From contig JALNXZ010000089.1 in the NCBI GenBank assembly GCA_023230125.1, forward strand, positions 1-6,648: 6,648 nucleotides of DNA, in the 5' to 3' direction. Position 1 is the stretch's first letter. Every line of letters begins with the position of its first letter. The notes under the pieces are model-generated. The model was not told the origin of the DNA. It was given only the letters and a program-made list of their open reading frames with translations, and did not search any database. Source of the DNA: Bacteroidales bacterium. Lineage in GTDB: Bacteria > Bacteroidota > Bacteroidia > Bacteroidales > UBA1402. Position numbers and translations under genes: made by a program. Below are positions 1 through 5,954 of this stretch, one piece after another.

Positions 1-1
1 T

Positions 2-268
2 AGTAAAGGAGAAAAAGGTTATGTAACCCAACATAGCTTGTTGAATACAGATGTTTTCCGGAAAATTTACACTTGTGGCCCCAAACCGATGATGCAAGCC
101 GTTTCAAGCTATGCAAAACATCACGGAATAGACTGTGAGGTTTCTCTTGAAAACACCATGGCATGCGGGATAGGAGCATGTTTGTGCTGTGTTGAAAATA
201 CCCGCGAAGGACACGTCTGTATTTGTAAAGATGGACCCGTATTTAATACAAATGTACTCAGATGGTAG
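2..268 (+). CDS. pyrK: Dihydroorotate dehydrogenase electron-transfer subunit PyrK, C-terminal part (5'-truncated by window edge)
   Basis: PyrK is the FAD/[2Fe-2S] subunit that passes electrons from PyrD (class 1B) to NAD+ in pyrimidine synthesis. The frame is open to the left edge, and 88 residues are visible. The segment IYTCGPKPMM is the end of the ferredoxin-reductase NAD-binding domain. It is followed by the iron-sulfur module: LENTMACGIGACLCC gives the Cys-x4-Cys-x2-Cys spacing, and a further Cys pair (VCIC) about ten residues on supplies the fourth ligand. The C-terminus (GPVFNTNVLRW) is typical of Bacteroidales PyrK. A TTG at 38 could be taken as a start, but it lies inside the conserved protein because the upstream codons (EKGYVTQHS) also fit PyrK; the true start is outside the window. 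The gene overlaps pyrD by 7 bases (ATGGTAG), consistent with translational coupling of the two subunits. Confidence 0.93.
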   Translation, partial: SKGEKGYVTQHSLLNTDVFRKIYTCGPKPMMQAVSSYAKHHGIDCEVSLENTMACGIGACLCCVENTREGHVCICKDGPVFNTNVLRW

Positions 269-1200
269 ATCAAAAAGTTAATTTAAATGGATTGGAACTT
301 CGTAATCCTGTAATGACAGCTTCCGGAACTTTTGGTTTTGGAGAAGAATTTACTGATTATATGGATTTATCGCGAATAGGCTGTATTATTGTAAAAGGAA
401 CAACTGTTCGTCAAAGGGAAGGTAACCCATATCCACGAATGGCAGAAACTGCAAGTGGCATGTTAAATGCTGTGGGACTGCAGAATAAGGGTGTAAAATA
501 TTTTGCGGAAAACATCTATCCCCGTATAAAAGACTTCGATACAAATGTTTTGGTCAATGTTTCCGGATCAACGATAGAAGATTATGTCGATACCGCTGAA
601 ATCATTCAACAATTGGATAAAATTCCGGGCATTGAGCTCAATATTTCATGCCCGAACGTAAAACAAGGTGGTATGACTTTTGGAACGACCACCAAAGGAG
701 CATCACAAGTTGTTGAAGCGGTCAGAAAAGTCTATAAGAAACACTTGATGGTGAAACTGACTCCCAATGTGACTGATATATCAGAAATAGCAAGAGCGGT
801 TGAAGCTGCCGGTGCCGATTCTGTATCGTTGATCAATACGTTGTTGGGTATGGCAATCAATGCTGAAAAGCGTCGTCCGGTCCTTTCCACTGTTACAGGC
901 GGTCTCTCAGGTGCATGTATCAAGCCTATAGCCTTGCGTATGGTATGGCAAACAGCCAATGCCGTGAAGATACCTGTAATAGGCTTAGGTGGCATCTCCT
1001 CGGCTGAAGATGCCATCGAGTTCTTATTGGCAGGTGCTTCGGCCATTCAAGTGGGTACGGCAAATTTTATAGATCCGGCCATCACACCGAAAATTGTAGT
1101 CGGTATTGTAGATTATTGCGAAAAGCATGATTTTAAGTCGGTTAGAGAGCTCACCGGTGCTTTGATTATTGATGGAGATGGTTTTGATTGCAGAAAATAA
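262..1200 (+). CDS. pyrD: Dihydroorotate dehydrogenase class 1B catalytic subunit PyrD
   Basis: This FMN enzyme oxidises dihydroorotate to orotate, the fourth step of de novo UMP synthesis. It is cytosolic and works with PyrK. Its 312 residues are a normal length for class 1B. Visible landmarks are the N-terminal FMN-site segment ASGTFGFGEE (20-29), Lys46 in VKGTT, the substrate-loop region NPYPRMAET followed by MLNAVGLQN (55-75), NISCPNVK with the catalytic Cys130 that marks class 1B (class 2 uses Ser), Lys165 in MVKLTPNV, and the phosphate-binding GGIS and QVGTA segments (243-267). The ATG at 262 lies inside the end of pyrK and is the natural start, because conserved sequence begins within ten residues of it. 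No separate Shine-Dalgarno is evident, as expected for a coupled start in Bacteroidetes. All residues expected to be essential are present. Confidence 0.97.
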   Translation: MVDQKVNLNGLELRNPVMTASGTFGFGEEFTDYMDLSRIGCIIVKGTTVRQREGNPYPRMAETASGMLNAVGLQNKGVKYFAENIYPRIKDFDTNVLVNVSGSTIEDYVDTAEIIQQLDKIPGIELNISCPNVKQGGMTFGTTTKGASQVVEAVRKVYKKHLMVKLTPNVTDISEIARAVEAAGADSVSLINTLLGMAINAEKRRPVLSTVTGGLSGACIKPIALRMVWQTANAVKIPVIGLGGISSAEDAIEFLLAGASAIQVGTANFIDPAITPKIVVGIVDYCEKHDFKSVRELTGALIIDGDGFDCRK

Positions 1201-1231
1201 GTCACGCAAAACCTCTTCCTTTAAAAGACAG

Positions 1232-1248
1232 TCAAGAATTAATCTTGA
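1232..1248. repeat. Short perfect inverted repeat between converging pyrD and trmD
   Basis: TCAAGA and TCTTGA form a 6-bp stem around the 5-base loop ATTAA, midway in the 59-base gap between the two converging genes. It could fold from either strand. Neither side has a clean U-tract: the + strand continues GAAAAGG, and the - strand has TTTT only after a further CTGTC spacer. A weak bidirectional terminator is possible but not shown. Confidence 0.3.
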
Positions 1249-1259
1249 AAAGGCTATTT

Positions 1260-1940
1260 CTAATCTTCCAATAGGTCCGGTCTTATAAGTTTTGTCCGCT
1301 CTACGGCTTGCTGATGTTCCCATTCTTCAATCTTTCTTTGATTCCCTGAAAGTAATATTTCCGGGACTTCCCATCCGTTATAGACAGCAGGGCGAGTATA
1401 GACTGGTGGAGCCAACAGATTGTCCTGAAAAGAGTCCGATAAAGCAGACTGTTCATCAGAAATAGCACCCGGAAGGACACGTATGACTGCATCTGAAATA
1501 ATGGCAGCTGCCAATTCTCCGCCGGTAAGGACATAATCTCCGATAGATATTTCTTTGGTAATGAAGTGCTCGCGTATACGATGGTCAATTCCTTTATAAT
1601 GTCCGCACAAGATGATGATATTGTTCAACAAAGACATGCTGTTGGCCATTTTTTGATTGAATTTATCACCGTCAGGAGAGGTGTAAATGATTTCATCGTA
1701 AGACCGCTCGCTTTTTAACTTGTTGATAATACGTTCAATAGGCTCAATCTGAAGAACCATGCCCGCAGAAAATCCGAAAGCATAATCATCCACTCGGCGA
1801 TGACGTTTATCCGAAGAATAATCGCGTAGATTATGTACGCGTATTTCTGCAATCCCTTTGTCCTGAGCTCGTTTCAGAATGGAACAATTCAGTGGGCCAT
1901 CCAATAATTCAGGTAATACAGTGATGATGTCTATGTGCAT
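1260..1940 (-). CDS. trmD: tRNA (guanine37-N1)-methyltransferase TrmD
   Basis: TrmD uses S-adenosylmethionine to methylate N1 of G37 next to the anticodon in tRNAs reading CNN codons and some others, which prevents +1 frameshifting. It is usually essential. The 226 residues match the short Bacteroidales form, without the extended C-terminus of the E. coli enzyme. The N-terminal SPOUT domain holds the trefoil-knot SAM site: LCGHYKGID (111-119) and SIGDYVLTGGELAA (132-145). Arg154 and Asp169 (in LSDSF) occupy the positions of the E. coli residues implicated in catalysis. YTRPAVYNGWEVPEILLSG (181-199) and RTKLIRPDLLE (215-225) are the usual C-terminal tRNA-binding region. The ATG at 1940 opens directly with MHIDIITVLPE, so the start is secure. 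Residues 56-60 read GFSAG where the family usually has a glycine pair followed by xAG or xPG, a mild local departure. The gene converges on pyrD and appears monocistronic. Confidence 0.96.
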   Translation of the reverse strand: MHIDIITVLPELLDGPLNCSILKRAQDKGIAEIRVHNLRDYSSDKRHRRVDDYAFGFSAGMVLQIEPIERIINKLKSERSYDEIIYTSPDGDKFNQKMANSMSLLNNIIILCGHYKGIDHRIREHFITKEISIGDYVLTGGELAAAIISDAVIRVLPGAISDEQSALSDSFQDNLLAPPVYTRPAVYNGWEVPEILLSGNQRKIEEWEHQQAVERTKLIRPDLLED

Positions 1941-2006
1941 TTAGATACATTTAAATAGGAATATTTATGCACTATCGAACATATAATGATTCCGGTATTC
2001 ATAGGG

Positions 2007-2040
2007 CAAAAGTACTTAAAAAACAGAACTGCAGCAACAA
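2007..2040 (-). promoter_or_regulatory. Candidate Bacteroidetes promoter for trmD
   Basis: On the - strand, TACTTTTG (2007-2014) is a full match to the -7 box TAnnTTTG. A TTGTTG lies upstream (2035-2040), with its nearer TTG 20 bases from the -7 box, which suits the -33 element. A start about 7 bases downstream would give a leader of roughly 60 bases before the trmD ATG. This is a pattern match only. Confidence 0.55.
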
Positions 2041-2088
2041 GCGTTTTCTCCAGATGGTTGATTAAATAAAGATGTCATCCTTTACGCC

Positions 2089-2109
2089 AAAAAATGATAT
2101 CCATTCATC
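2089..2109 (-). terminator. Weak candidate terminator downstream of the lipoprotein gene
   Basis: About 27 bases past the lipoprotein stop, the - strand can form a GATGA/TCATT stem (one G-U pair, 7-base loop) running into a T6 run at 2089-2094. The stem is short and AT-rich, so the hairpin is marginal. It is listed because position and U-tract are right and no better candidate exists between the two genes. Confidence 0.25.
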
Positions 2110-2135
2110 AAAAAAGTCGACAACAGATAGCTAAT

Positions 2136-2888
2136 TTATTTCTTGTAAACAACATTGTCGATGCAGACATAGGTTGGGGCATAAATATCTGATGATGTCA
2201 ATTTAAAAGACAGACTTTTTATTTTCCCCAAAATAGACAAAGGTACTTTTGTCCAATTTTTGCAAACATAGGTTCTGTCACCTCTGAAGTCGGCCAAATA
2301 ATAATCTACACTGTCTGTTTTCAAACCATTTGCACCGTATCCGATAATGGTCATGTAGTAATAATCACCGGTTGTAAATTTTTCAGACATGCCACTACCA
2401 TCTTTGCCCTCTGCTATGGCTTTGTAAGTATATGTAGAATTGTTGATCATCAGGCTTTTAATTTCAACCTCCTGATTGAAACGACAGGTGGAACTCCCCC
2501 AGTTATAAATAATTGCAAAATTCTTGGATCCGCCTGCTCCTGAAGTAGCATATACGCTGTACTGGTTGCCATAGCCAATACTATCCATGTCATGATGTGA
2601 AGAACAGGCCATACCGGACCAAGAATACCATGATGCATTATAAATGTTATCACAGGTCAGATCTACAGATACAAAATTTCCGGCATATTCTGTAACAGTC
2701 TGTCCATAGGATTCGTACGAGGAGCTTGTACCGGACAAATCACTACCATTCCAATAACCGGTTTCTCCTAAATCTACATCTTCGAATGTAATGACTTGAT
2801 CTGTATTTCCTTCAGATTCGCAACTAGTAAACCCAAAACTGCAAAGGATTCCAAATAAAACCCCTGTAAAAAAACGATTTTTTCTCAT
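2136..2888 (-). CDS. DUF4465-type surface lipoprotein under a cobalamin riboswitch; possible corrinoid-binding (BtuH-like) protein
   Basis: A 250-residue secreted protein. Residues 1-22 are a lipoprotein signal (basic MRKNR, hydrophobic core, FTSC lipobox) with lipidation expected at Cys23. The acidic residues that follow (CESEG) are compatible with the export signals that place Bacteroidetes lipoproteins on the cell surface. The mature part reads as DUF4465: ITFEDVDL (33-40), GYWNGSD (44-50), WYSWSGMACSS (87-97), GYGNQYSV (105-112), YYLADFR (196-202), KNWTKVPLSILG (210-221) and TSSDIYAPTYVCIDN (231-245). This is probably a single beta-sandwich domain. The function is inferred from context: the gene sits alone behind a cobalamin riboswitch, so it should be made when B12 is scarce. 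Gut Bacteroidetes carry surface lipoproteins (BtuG, BtuH) that capture B12 for BtuB; I believe BtuH-type proteins are related to this family but cannot confirm it here. No btuB or btuG is in the window. Five cysteines besides the lipidated one are unusual enough to note. Confidence 0.85.
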   Translation of the reverse strand: MRKNRFFTGVLFGILCSFGFTSCESEGNTDQVITFEDVDLGETGYWNGSDLSGTSSSYESYGQTVTEYAGNFVSVDLTCDNIYNASWYSWSGMACSSHHDMDSIGYGNQYSVYATSGAGGSKNFAIIYNWGSSTCRFNQEVEIKSLMINNSTYTYKAIAEGKDGSGMSEKFTTGDYYYMTIIGYGANGLKTDSVDYYLADFRGDRTYVCKNWTKVPLSILGKIKSLSFKLTSSDIYAPTYVCIDNVVYKK

Positions 2889-2916
2889 ATTAATTTTAAT
2901 TAAAAATTATACGTTC

Positions 2917-3020
2917 AAAAATCGGGAGAGGTTACCTCAAAGGCATGAAATCAAATCAAACAAAATCCATGAAAAAGGAAACGAATGAATGCTCATACAT
3001 TTTACTTTATCTCCCGAAAG
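2917..3020 (-). promoter_or_regulatory. Leader between riboswitch and lipoprotein start: possible expression platform
   Basis: In the - strand transcript, TCGGGAGA (3010-3017) is the exact reverse complement of TCTCCCGA (2922-2929), an 8-bp pairing that would end just before T5 (2917-2921), about 30 bases ahead of the start codon. The upstream arm also lies in the loop of a small CTTT/AAAG hairpin (3005-3020). The downstream arm overlaps an alternative hairpin, GAGG-TAA-CCTC (2928-2938). Mutually exclusive pairings next to a U-run suggest a terminator/antiterminator switch, but the 80-base loop is long and translational control is equally possible. Confidence 0.4.
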
Positions 3021-3032
3021 TAATATAATCAA

Positions 3033-3206
3033 GGTTCAGGCAGGTTTTCTGACTCAGCTCTCCTTGTATTGCCTTCCCATTCTGAATGAACAGTGGCTTG
3101 GGGTTACAAGGTTTTTGAAGGAGCTACACAGCAGCGGGTACTGTTCCGGATTTTAACCGGATTCCCTTTTATGCAAACGAAAGAATCTCGTTGCATCACC
3201 AAAACG
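3033..3206 (-). ncRNA. Cobalamin (adenosylcobalamin-class) riboswitch
   Basis: Read on the - strand, the segment carries the conserved parts of the cobalamin aptamer in order. These are a 5' GGTGATGCA element, AAAAGGGAATCCGG followed by the paired TCCGG, the core ACAGTACCCGCTGCTGTG, an AACCCCAAGCCACTG segment, AATGGGAAGGC, and the B12 box GAGTCAGAAAACCTGCC near the 3' end. GGT at the 5' end can pair with ACC at the 3' end to close the outer stem. CTCCTT and AAGGAG form a further internal helix. The first gene downstream is the lipoprotein starting at 2888, about 145 bases away. Such riboswitches turn expression down when intracellular cobalamin is sufficient. Whether this one favours adenosyl- or methyl/hydroxo-cobalamin cannot be told by eye. 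Confidence 0.93.
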
Positions 3207-3209
3207 GTA

Positions 3210-3239
3210 CAAAATTAAGCAAAATTTTGTATTGGCAAA
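3210..3239 (-). promoter_or_regulatory. Bacteroidetes promoter for the riboswitch-lipoprotein transcript
   Basis: On the - strand, TAATTTTG (3210-3217) matches TAnnTTTG exactly and a TTTG (3236-3239) lies 18 bases upstream as the -33 element. The predicted transcript would begin near 3203-3206, almost at the first conserved base of the riboswitch, which is independent support. The promoter begins just after the terminator of the preceding operon. Confidence 0.65.
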
Positions 3240-3250
3240 AAGGTATGACA

Positions 3251-3290
3251 TAAAAAAGCGTTTAAGTGTGGAAAAATCACTTAAACGCTT
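3251..3290 (-). terminator. Strong intrinsic terminator of the kor operon
   Basis: AAGCGTTTAAGTG (3256-3268) and CACTTAAACGCTT (3278-3290) form a perfect 13-bp stem with a 9-base loop. On the - strand the stem runs into T6 (3252-3257, two of these within the stem), the expected layout for a rho-independent terminator about 28 bases after the korC stop. On the + strand the stem is followed by CATTATTA, so it serves the - strand. It also separates the kor operon from the riboswitch promoter that starts about 12 bases further on. Confidence 0.9.
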
Positions 3291-3318
3291 CATTATTAGT
3301 GTTCAATAATTGAAAAAA

Positions 3319-3864
3319 CTATTTTACTTTTTCTACGATATCCATGCCCTTTTGAAGCGCTTTTTCATTCATCGGAATCAAGTGGTGGTGTCTTTCAGGC
3401 AATGATTTTTTTAAACCTTTGATGACACCATCCAGATCGACAGCAGGTTTAACTTTCAGATAGGCACCCAATACGACCATGTTGAAAGCCTTTGAGTTTT
3501 CCATCTCTGCAGCGGCATCCATCGCACGAACGGTGTACATGCTGATGTCTGTGCGTGTCGGAGCATGTGTTATGCCGTGAGGATCATAAATCAAGATACC
3601 TCCGGGTTTTACTGTGCTTTCAAATTTGTCCATGGATTGTTGGTTCAGGATGATTGCAGTGTCGAACTTGTTCAATACGGGTGAACTGATTTTGTCGTCG
3701 CTGATGATGACGGTTACATTGGCTGTTCCGCCGCGTTGTTCCGGTCCATAAGCTGGCATCCAGGATACTTCTTTGTCATGCATCAATCCTGCATAGGCAA
3801 GAATCTTACCCATTGACAAGACTCCTTGTCCGCCAAAACCGGCTATGATTATTTCTTCCTTCAT
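3319..3864 (-). CDS. korC: 2-oxoacid:ferredoxin oxidoreductase, gamma subunit
   Basis: This is the gamma subunit of a CoA-dependent 2-oxoacid:ferredoxin oxidoreductase, 181 residues and full length for the family. The N-terminal GFGGQGVLSMGKILAYAG (9-26) is the signature glycine-rich segment. PAYGPEQRGGTANVTVIIS (37-55) is the conserved region found in the gamma subunits of 2-oxoglutarate and branched-chain enzymes. GGILIYDP (88-95) and FNMVVLGAYLK (127-137) complete the fold. It is the last gene of a four-gene operon, starting 8 bases after korB, and is followed by a strong terminator. The ATG at 3864 is the only sensible start because the conserved domain begins at residue 5. The family assignment is firm; the substrate is not. 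Automated annotation may call the same protein vorC or porC, depending on whether 2-oxoglutarate, branched-chain 2-oxoacids or pyruvate is assumed. Confidence 0.92.
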   Translation of the reverse strand: MKEEIIIAGFGGQGVLSMGKILAYAGLMHDKEVSWMPAYGPEQRGGTANVTVIISDDKISSPVLNKFDTAIILNQQSMDKFESTVKPGGILIYDPHGITHAPTRTDISMYTVRAMDAAAEMENSKAFNMVVLGAYLKVKPAVDLDGVIKGLKKSLPERHHHLIPMNEKALQKGMDIVEKVK

Positions 3865-3872
3865 ATCTTTGA

Positions 3873-4631
3873 TTATTTATCTTTCAAATCTCCAAGTGGA
3901 TAAGCTTTTAACATGTTTTCTTCCATCCATGTATTGGCTTTTACAGGACTCATTTTCCAACCTGAATTACAGGAGGATACGACTTCTACCACGCTGGTTC
4001 CTTTGCCGACCATGGAATTCTCGAAGGCTTTACGGATGGCTTTCTTGGTTTTTTTGACATTGTTTGCAGTGTGAACGCTTTGACGGGTGACATAGCAAGT
4101 CCCTTCCAGTTGTGCGAGCAATGGGGTGATATTCAAAGGATAACCGTTCAATTGAACATCACGACCATAAGGACAGGTTGAACTTTTCATTCCGACCAAG
4201 GTTGTCGGAGCCATTTGGCCTCCGGTCATACCATATATACCATTGTTGATGAATATGATGGTAATGTTTTCTCCACGGTTGCAAGCATGAATGGTTTCGC
4301 CGGTACCGATTGCAGCGAGGTCACCGTCTCCTTGATAGGTAAATACCAAATGATCGGGATTCAGTCGCTTGATGGCGGTTGCCAAAGCCGGTGCACGTCC
4401 GTGGGCACATTCTGCGAAATCGACGTTAATGTAATTATAGATGAATACTGCGCAACCGACAGGGGCACAACCTATGGTTTTGTCCTGCATGTTCATTTCT
4501 TCAATCACTTCTGCAACGATACGGTGAACTGTTCCGTGGCTGCAACCCGGGCAATAGTGCATGGTATTGTCAAGCAATACACTTGACTTCTCATACACCA
4601 GATTTTTGGGATTTATTATTGGGTTAGACAT
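3873..4631 (-). CDS. korB: 2-oxoacid:ferredoxin oxidoreductase, beta (thiamine diphosphate-binding) subunit
   Basis: The beta subunit binds TPP and the proximal [4Fe-4S] cluster and carries out the decarboxylation/CoA-acylation half of the reaction (2-oxoacid + CoA + oxidised ferredoxin to acyl-CoA + CO2 + reduced ferredoxin, reversible). It has 252 residues. The TPP/Mg motif is GDGD (101-104) with NN 25 residues later (129-130), in the block VFTYQGDGDLAAIGTGE. Likely cluster ligands are Cys27 and Cys30 (CPGC), one of Cys55/Cys60 (GCAPVGC), and Cys221 (SSCNSG). The blocks AHGRAPALATAIKRLNPD and YGMTGGQMAPTTLVG (133-147) closely resemble the VorA/KorB group of anaerobic Firmicutes and Bacteroidetes. 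It lies 21 bases after korA and 8 bases before korC. There is no fused alpha or ferredoxin domain, so the enzyme is the separate-subunit type. The exact 2-oxoacid cannot be read from these motifs. Confidence 0.94.
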   Translation of the reverse strand: MSNPIINPKNLVYEKSSVLLDNTMHYCPGCSHGTVHRIVAEVIEEMNMQDKTIGCAPVGCAVFIYNYINVDFAECAHGRAPALATAIKRLNPDHLVFTYQGDGDLAAIGTGETIHACNRGENITIIFINNGIYGMTGGQMAPTTLVGMKSSTCPYGRDVQLNGYPLNITPLLAQLEGTCYVTRQSVHTANNVKKTKKAIRKAFENSMVGKGTSVVEVVSSCNSGWKMSPVKANTWMEENMLKAYPLGDLKDK

Positions 4632-4652
4632 ATATTTCTGTATTACAATAGT

Positions 4653-5726
4653 TTACATTTGCTTTTTCAAAGCGTCCACGATTTCCTCCGGGTTTGGAAC
4701 GATACCGCCCATACGTCCATAATGGAGTACAGGAACTTTACCGTTGACTGCCAGTTTGACGTCCTCTATCATTTGACCGGCGTTTAATTCGACAGTCAGC
4801 ATTGACTTTACTTTTTCAGCGTATTTGGAAATCACTTTGGATGGAAAAGGCCACAAGGTGATGGGGCGAAGCATACCGACTTTGATGCCTTCTTCACGCA
4901 GGATTTCTACCGCATTTTGACTGATCCGGGCGGCAGAACCGAATGCAATGATCAGATAATCTGCATCTTCGCACATGTATTCATCGTAACGGACTTCGGT
5001 AGCTTCCACGATGCGGTAACGTTCCTGTCGTTCGACATTTTTCTTTTCCATTTTGGATGGATCCAATTCAAGGGAAGAAATGATGTTGTTTTTTCGGTTG
5101 GCCGGTTTTCCGGTAGCAGCCCATGGACATTGTTTAATAATTTCCTCAGCGGTCTGTCTTGGTTTGAAAGGCGGCAAGACTACCTTTTCCATCATCTGAC
5201 CAATTGCTCCGTCTGATAAGATCATGGAAGGGATTCTGTATTTGGAAGAAAGTGTAAATCCAAGATCAACAAAATCTGCCATTTCCTGAACGGAAGCCGG
5301 AGCCAGTACGATTAATTTGTAATCGCCGTGACCACCACCTTTTGTAGATTGAAAATAATCGGATTGACTGGGTTGAATGGTTCCAAGTCCGGGACCACCG
5401 CGCATGACGTTTACAATTAGGCAGGGAAGATCTGCGCCACAGAGGAATGATACGCCTTCCTGCATCAGACTGACACCGGGGCTTGATGAAGAGGTCATCA
5501 CTTTCTTTCCGGTGGATGCACCTCCAAAAACCATATAGATGGATGCGACTTCGCTCTCAGCCTGCAAAACAGTCATTCCGGTCGTTTCCCAAGGCTTTTG
5601 CGCCATGAGCGTTTCCATAATTTCGGACTGAGGTGTAATAGGATAACCAAAATAGCCGTCAGCTCCGCAACGGATAGCTGCAAGTGCAATTGCCTCGTTT
5701 CCTTTTAACAATGATACTTCTTCCAT
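4653..5726 (-). CDS. korA: 2-oxoacid:ferredoxin oxidoreductase, alpha subunit (VorB/KorA family)
   Basis: The alpha subunit contributes the pyrimidine-binding half of the TPP site and the CoA-binding domain. It has 357 residues in two parts. The N-terminal POR domain (about 5-200) has GYPITPQSEI (27-36), LQAESEVASIYMVFGGASTG (54-73) with the glutamate expected to activate TPP, SSSSPGVSLMQEG (79-91), and RGGPGLGTIQPSQSDYFQ (109-126). The C-terminal transketolase-like domain II (about 253-345) has DYLIIAFGSAARI and GMLRPITLWPFP (284-295). The order Thr-Pro-Gln-Ser in YPITPQSE and the short linker resemble proteins annotated as 3-methyl-2-oxobutanoate dehydrogenase VorB, while Porphyromonas and Bacteroides homologues are often called 2-oxoglutarate oxidoreductase. 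Both readings remain open. The gene starts only 3 bases after the korD stop, so the small ferredoxin and alpha subunit are almost certainly co-translated. The ATG at 5726 gives the usual family N-terminus (LLKGNEAIALAAI). Confidence 0.94.
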   Translation of the reverse strand: MEEVSLLKGNEAIALAAIRCGADGYFGYPITPQSEIMETLMAQKPWETTGMTVLQAESEVASIYMVFGGASTGKKVMTSSSSPGVSLMQEGVSFLCGADLPCLIVNVMRGGPGLGTIQPSQSDYFQSTKGGGHGDYKLIVLAPASVQEMADFVDLGFTLSSKYRIPSMILSDGAIGQMMEKVVLPPFKPRQTAEEIIKQCPWAATGKPANRKNNIISSLELDPSKMEKKNVERQERYRIVEATEVRYDEYMCEDADYLIIAFGSAARISQNAVEILREEGIKVGMLRPITLWPFPSKVISKYAEKVKSMLTVELNAGQMIEDVKLAVNGKVPVLHYGRMGGIVPNPEEIVDALKKQM

Positions 5727-5729
5727 TTC

Positions 5730-5954
5730 TTAAATTTTTATCTTATAAACCCGGATACATCCATCCGGGCAAATATAACCACAACTTGCACAACCGATGC
5801 ATGCATCCGGATTGAGCATATACGAATAGGGGTAGCCTTTTGTATTGACTCCTTTTGACATTGCCAAAACATTTGAAGGACAAGCACTTATGCAGACTTC
5901 GCACCCTTTGCAGCGTTCGATGTCAACCTCTATTGCTCCTTTAACTTTAGCCAT
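5730..5954 (-). CDS. korD: 2x[4Fe-4S] ferredoxin subunit of the 2-oxoacid oxidoreductase
   Basis: This small iron-sulfur protein is the delta subunit, which moves electrons between the TPP subunit's cluster and free ferredoxin. I place the start at the ATG at 5954, giving 74 residues beginning MAKVKGAIEV, which is where homologues begin. A TTG eight codons upstream (5978) is in frame, but the added residues (MKLNIIKK) are not family-like, and AAGAAA just before the ATG is acceptable for this group. There are two complete cluster motifs: Cys15, 18, 21, 25 (CKGCEVCISACP) and Cys52, 55, 58, 62 (CIGCASCGYICP), with an additional Cys66. Between them lies YPYSYMLNPDACIG, common in the Kor/Vor delta subunits. 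It is the first gene of the operon. The eight ligand cysteines are all intact, so it should be functional. Confidence 0.93.
   Translation of the reverse strand: MAKVKGAIEVDIERCKGCEVCISACPSNVLAMSKGVNTKGYPYSYMLNPDACIGCASCGYICPDGCIRVYKIKI

Noticed and set aside
1024..1323. 99-codon open frame on the - strand spanning the end of pyrD and the end of trmD
   Set aside because: Overlaps two certain genes and covers the intergenic gap only incidentally; no recognisable protein features.
1301..1588. 95-codon second frame inside trmD on the same strand
   Set aside because: Out-of-frame shadow of trmD, whose frame carries all the conserved residues; no sign of a frameshift.
1941..2135. Possible small RNA or gene between trmD and the lipoprotein gene
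   Set aside because: Only the trmD promoter and a weak terminator candidate can be supported; no tRNA-like fold, open frame or repeat was found.
2450..2653. 67-codon second frame inside the lipoprotein gene
   Set aside because: Out of frame with conserved DUF4465 blocks and without a plausible start context.
2956..3000. 14-codon open frame (- strand) in the leader between riboswitch and lipoprotein
   Set aside because: Starts with ATG and ends in TGA, but has no recognisable ribosome-binding site or composition beyond the AT-rich background; chance is the simpler explanation.
4215..4586. 123-codon open frame on the + strand antisense to korB
   Set aside because: Lies entirely within the strongly conserved korB coding region, has no family-like motifs and mirrors the codon pattern of the real gene.
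4917..5216. 99-codon open frame on the + strand antisense to korA
   Set aside because: Shadow of the conserved korA domain; the translation is low-complexity and Phe-rich with no motif.
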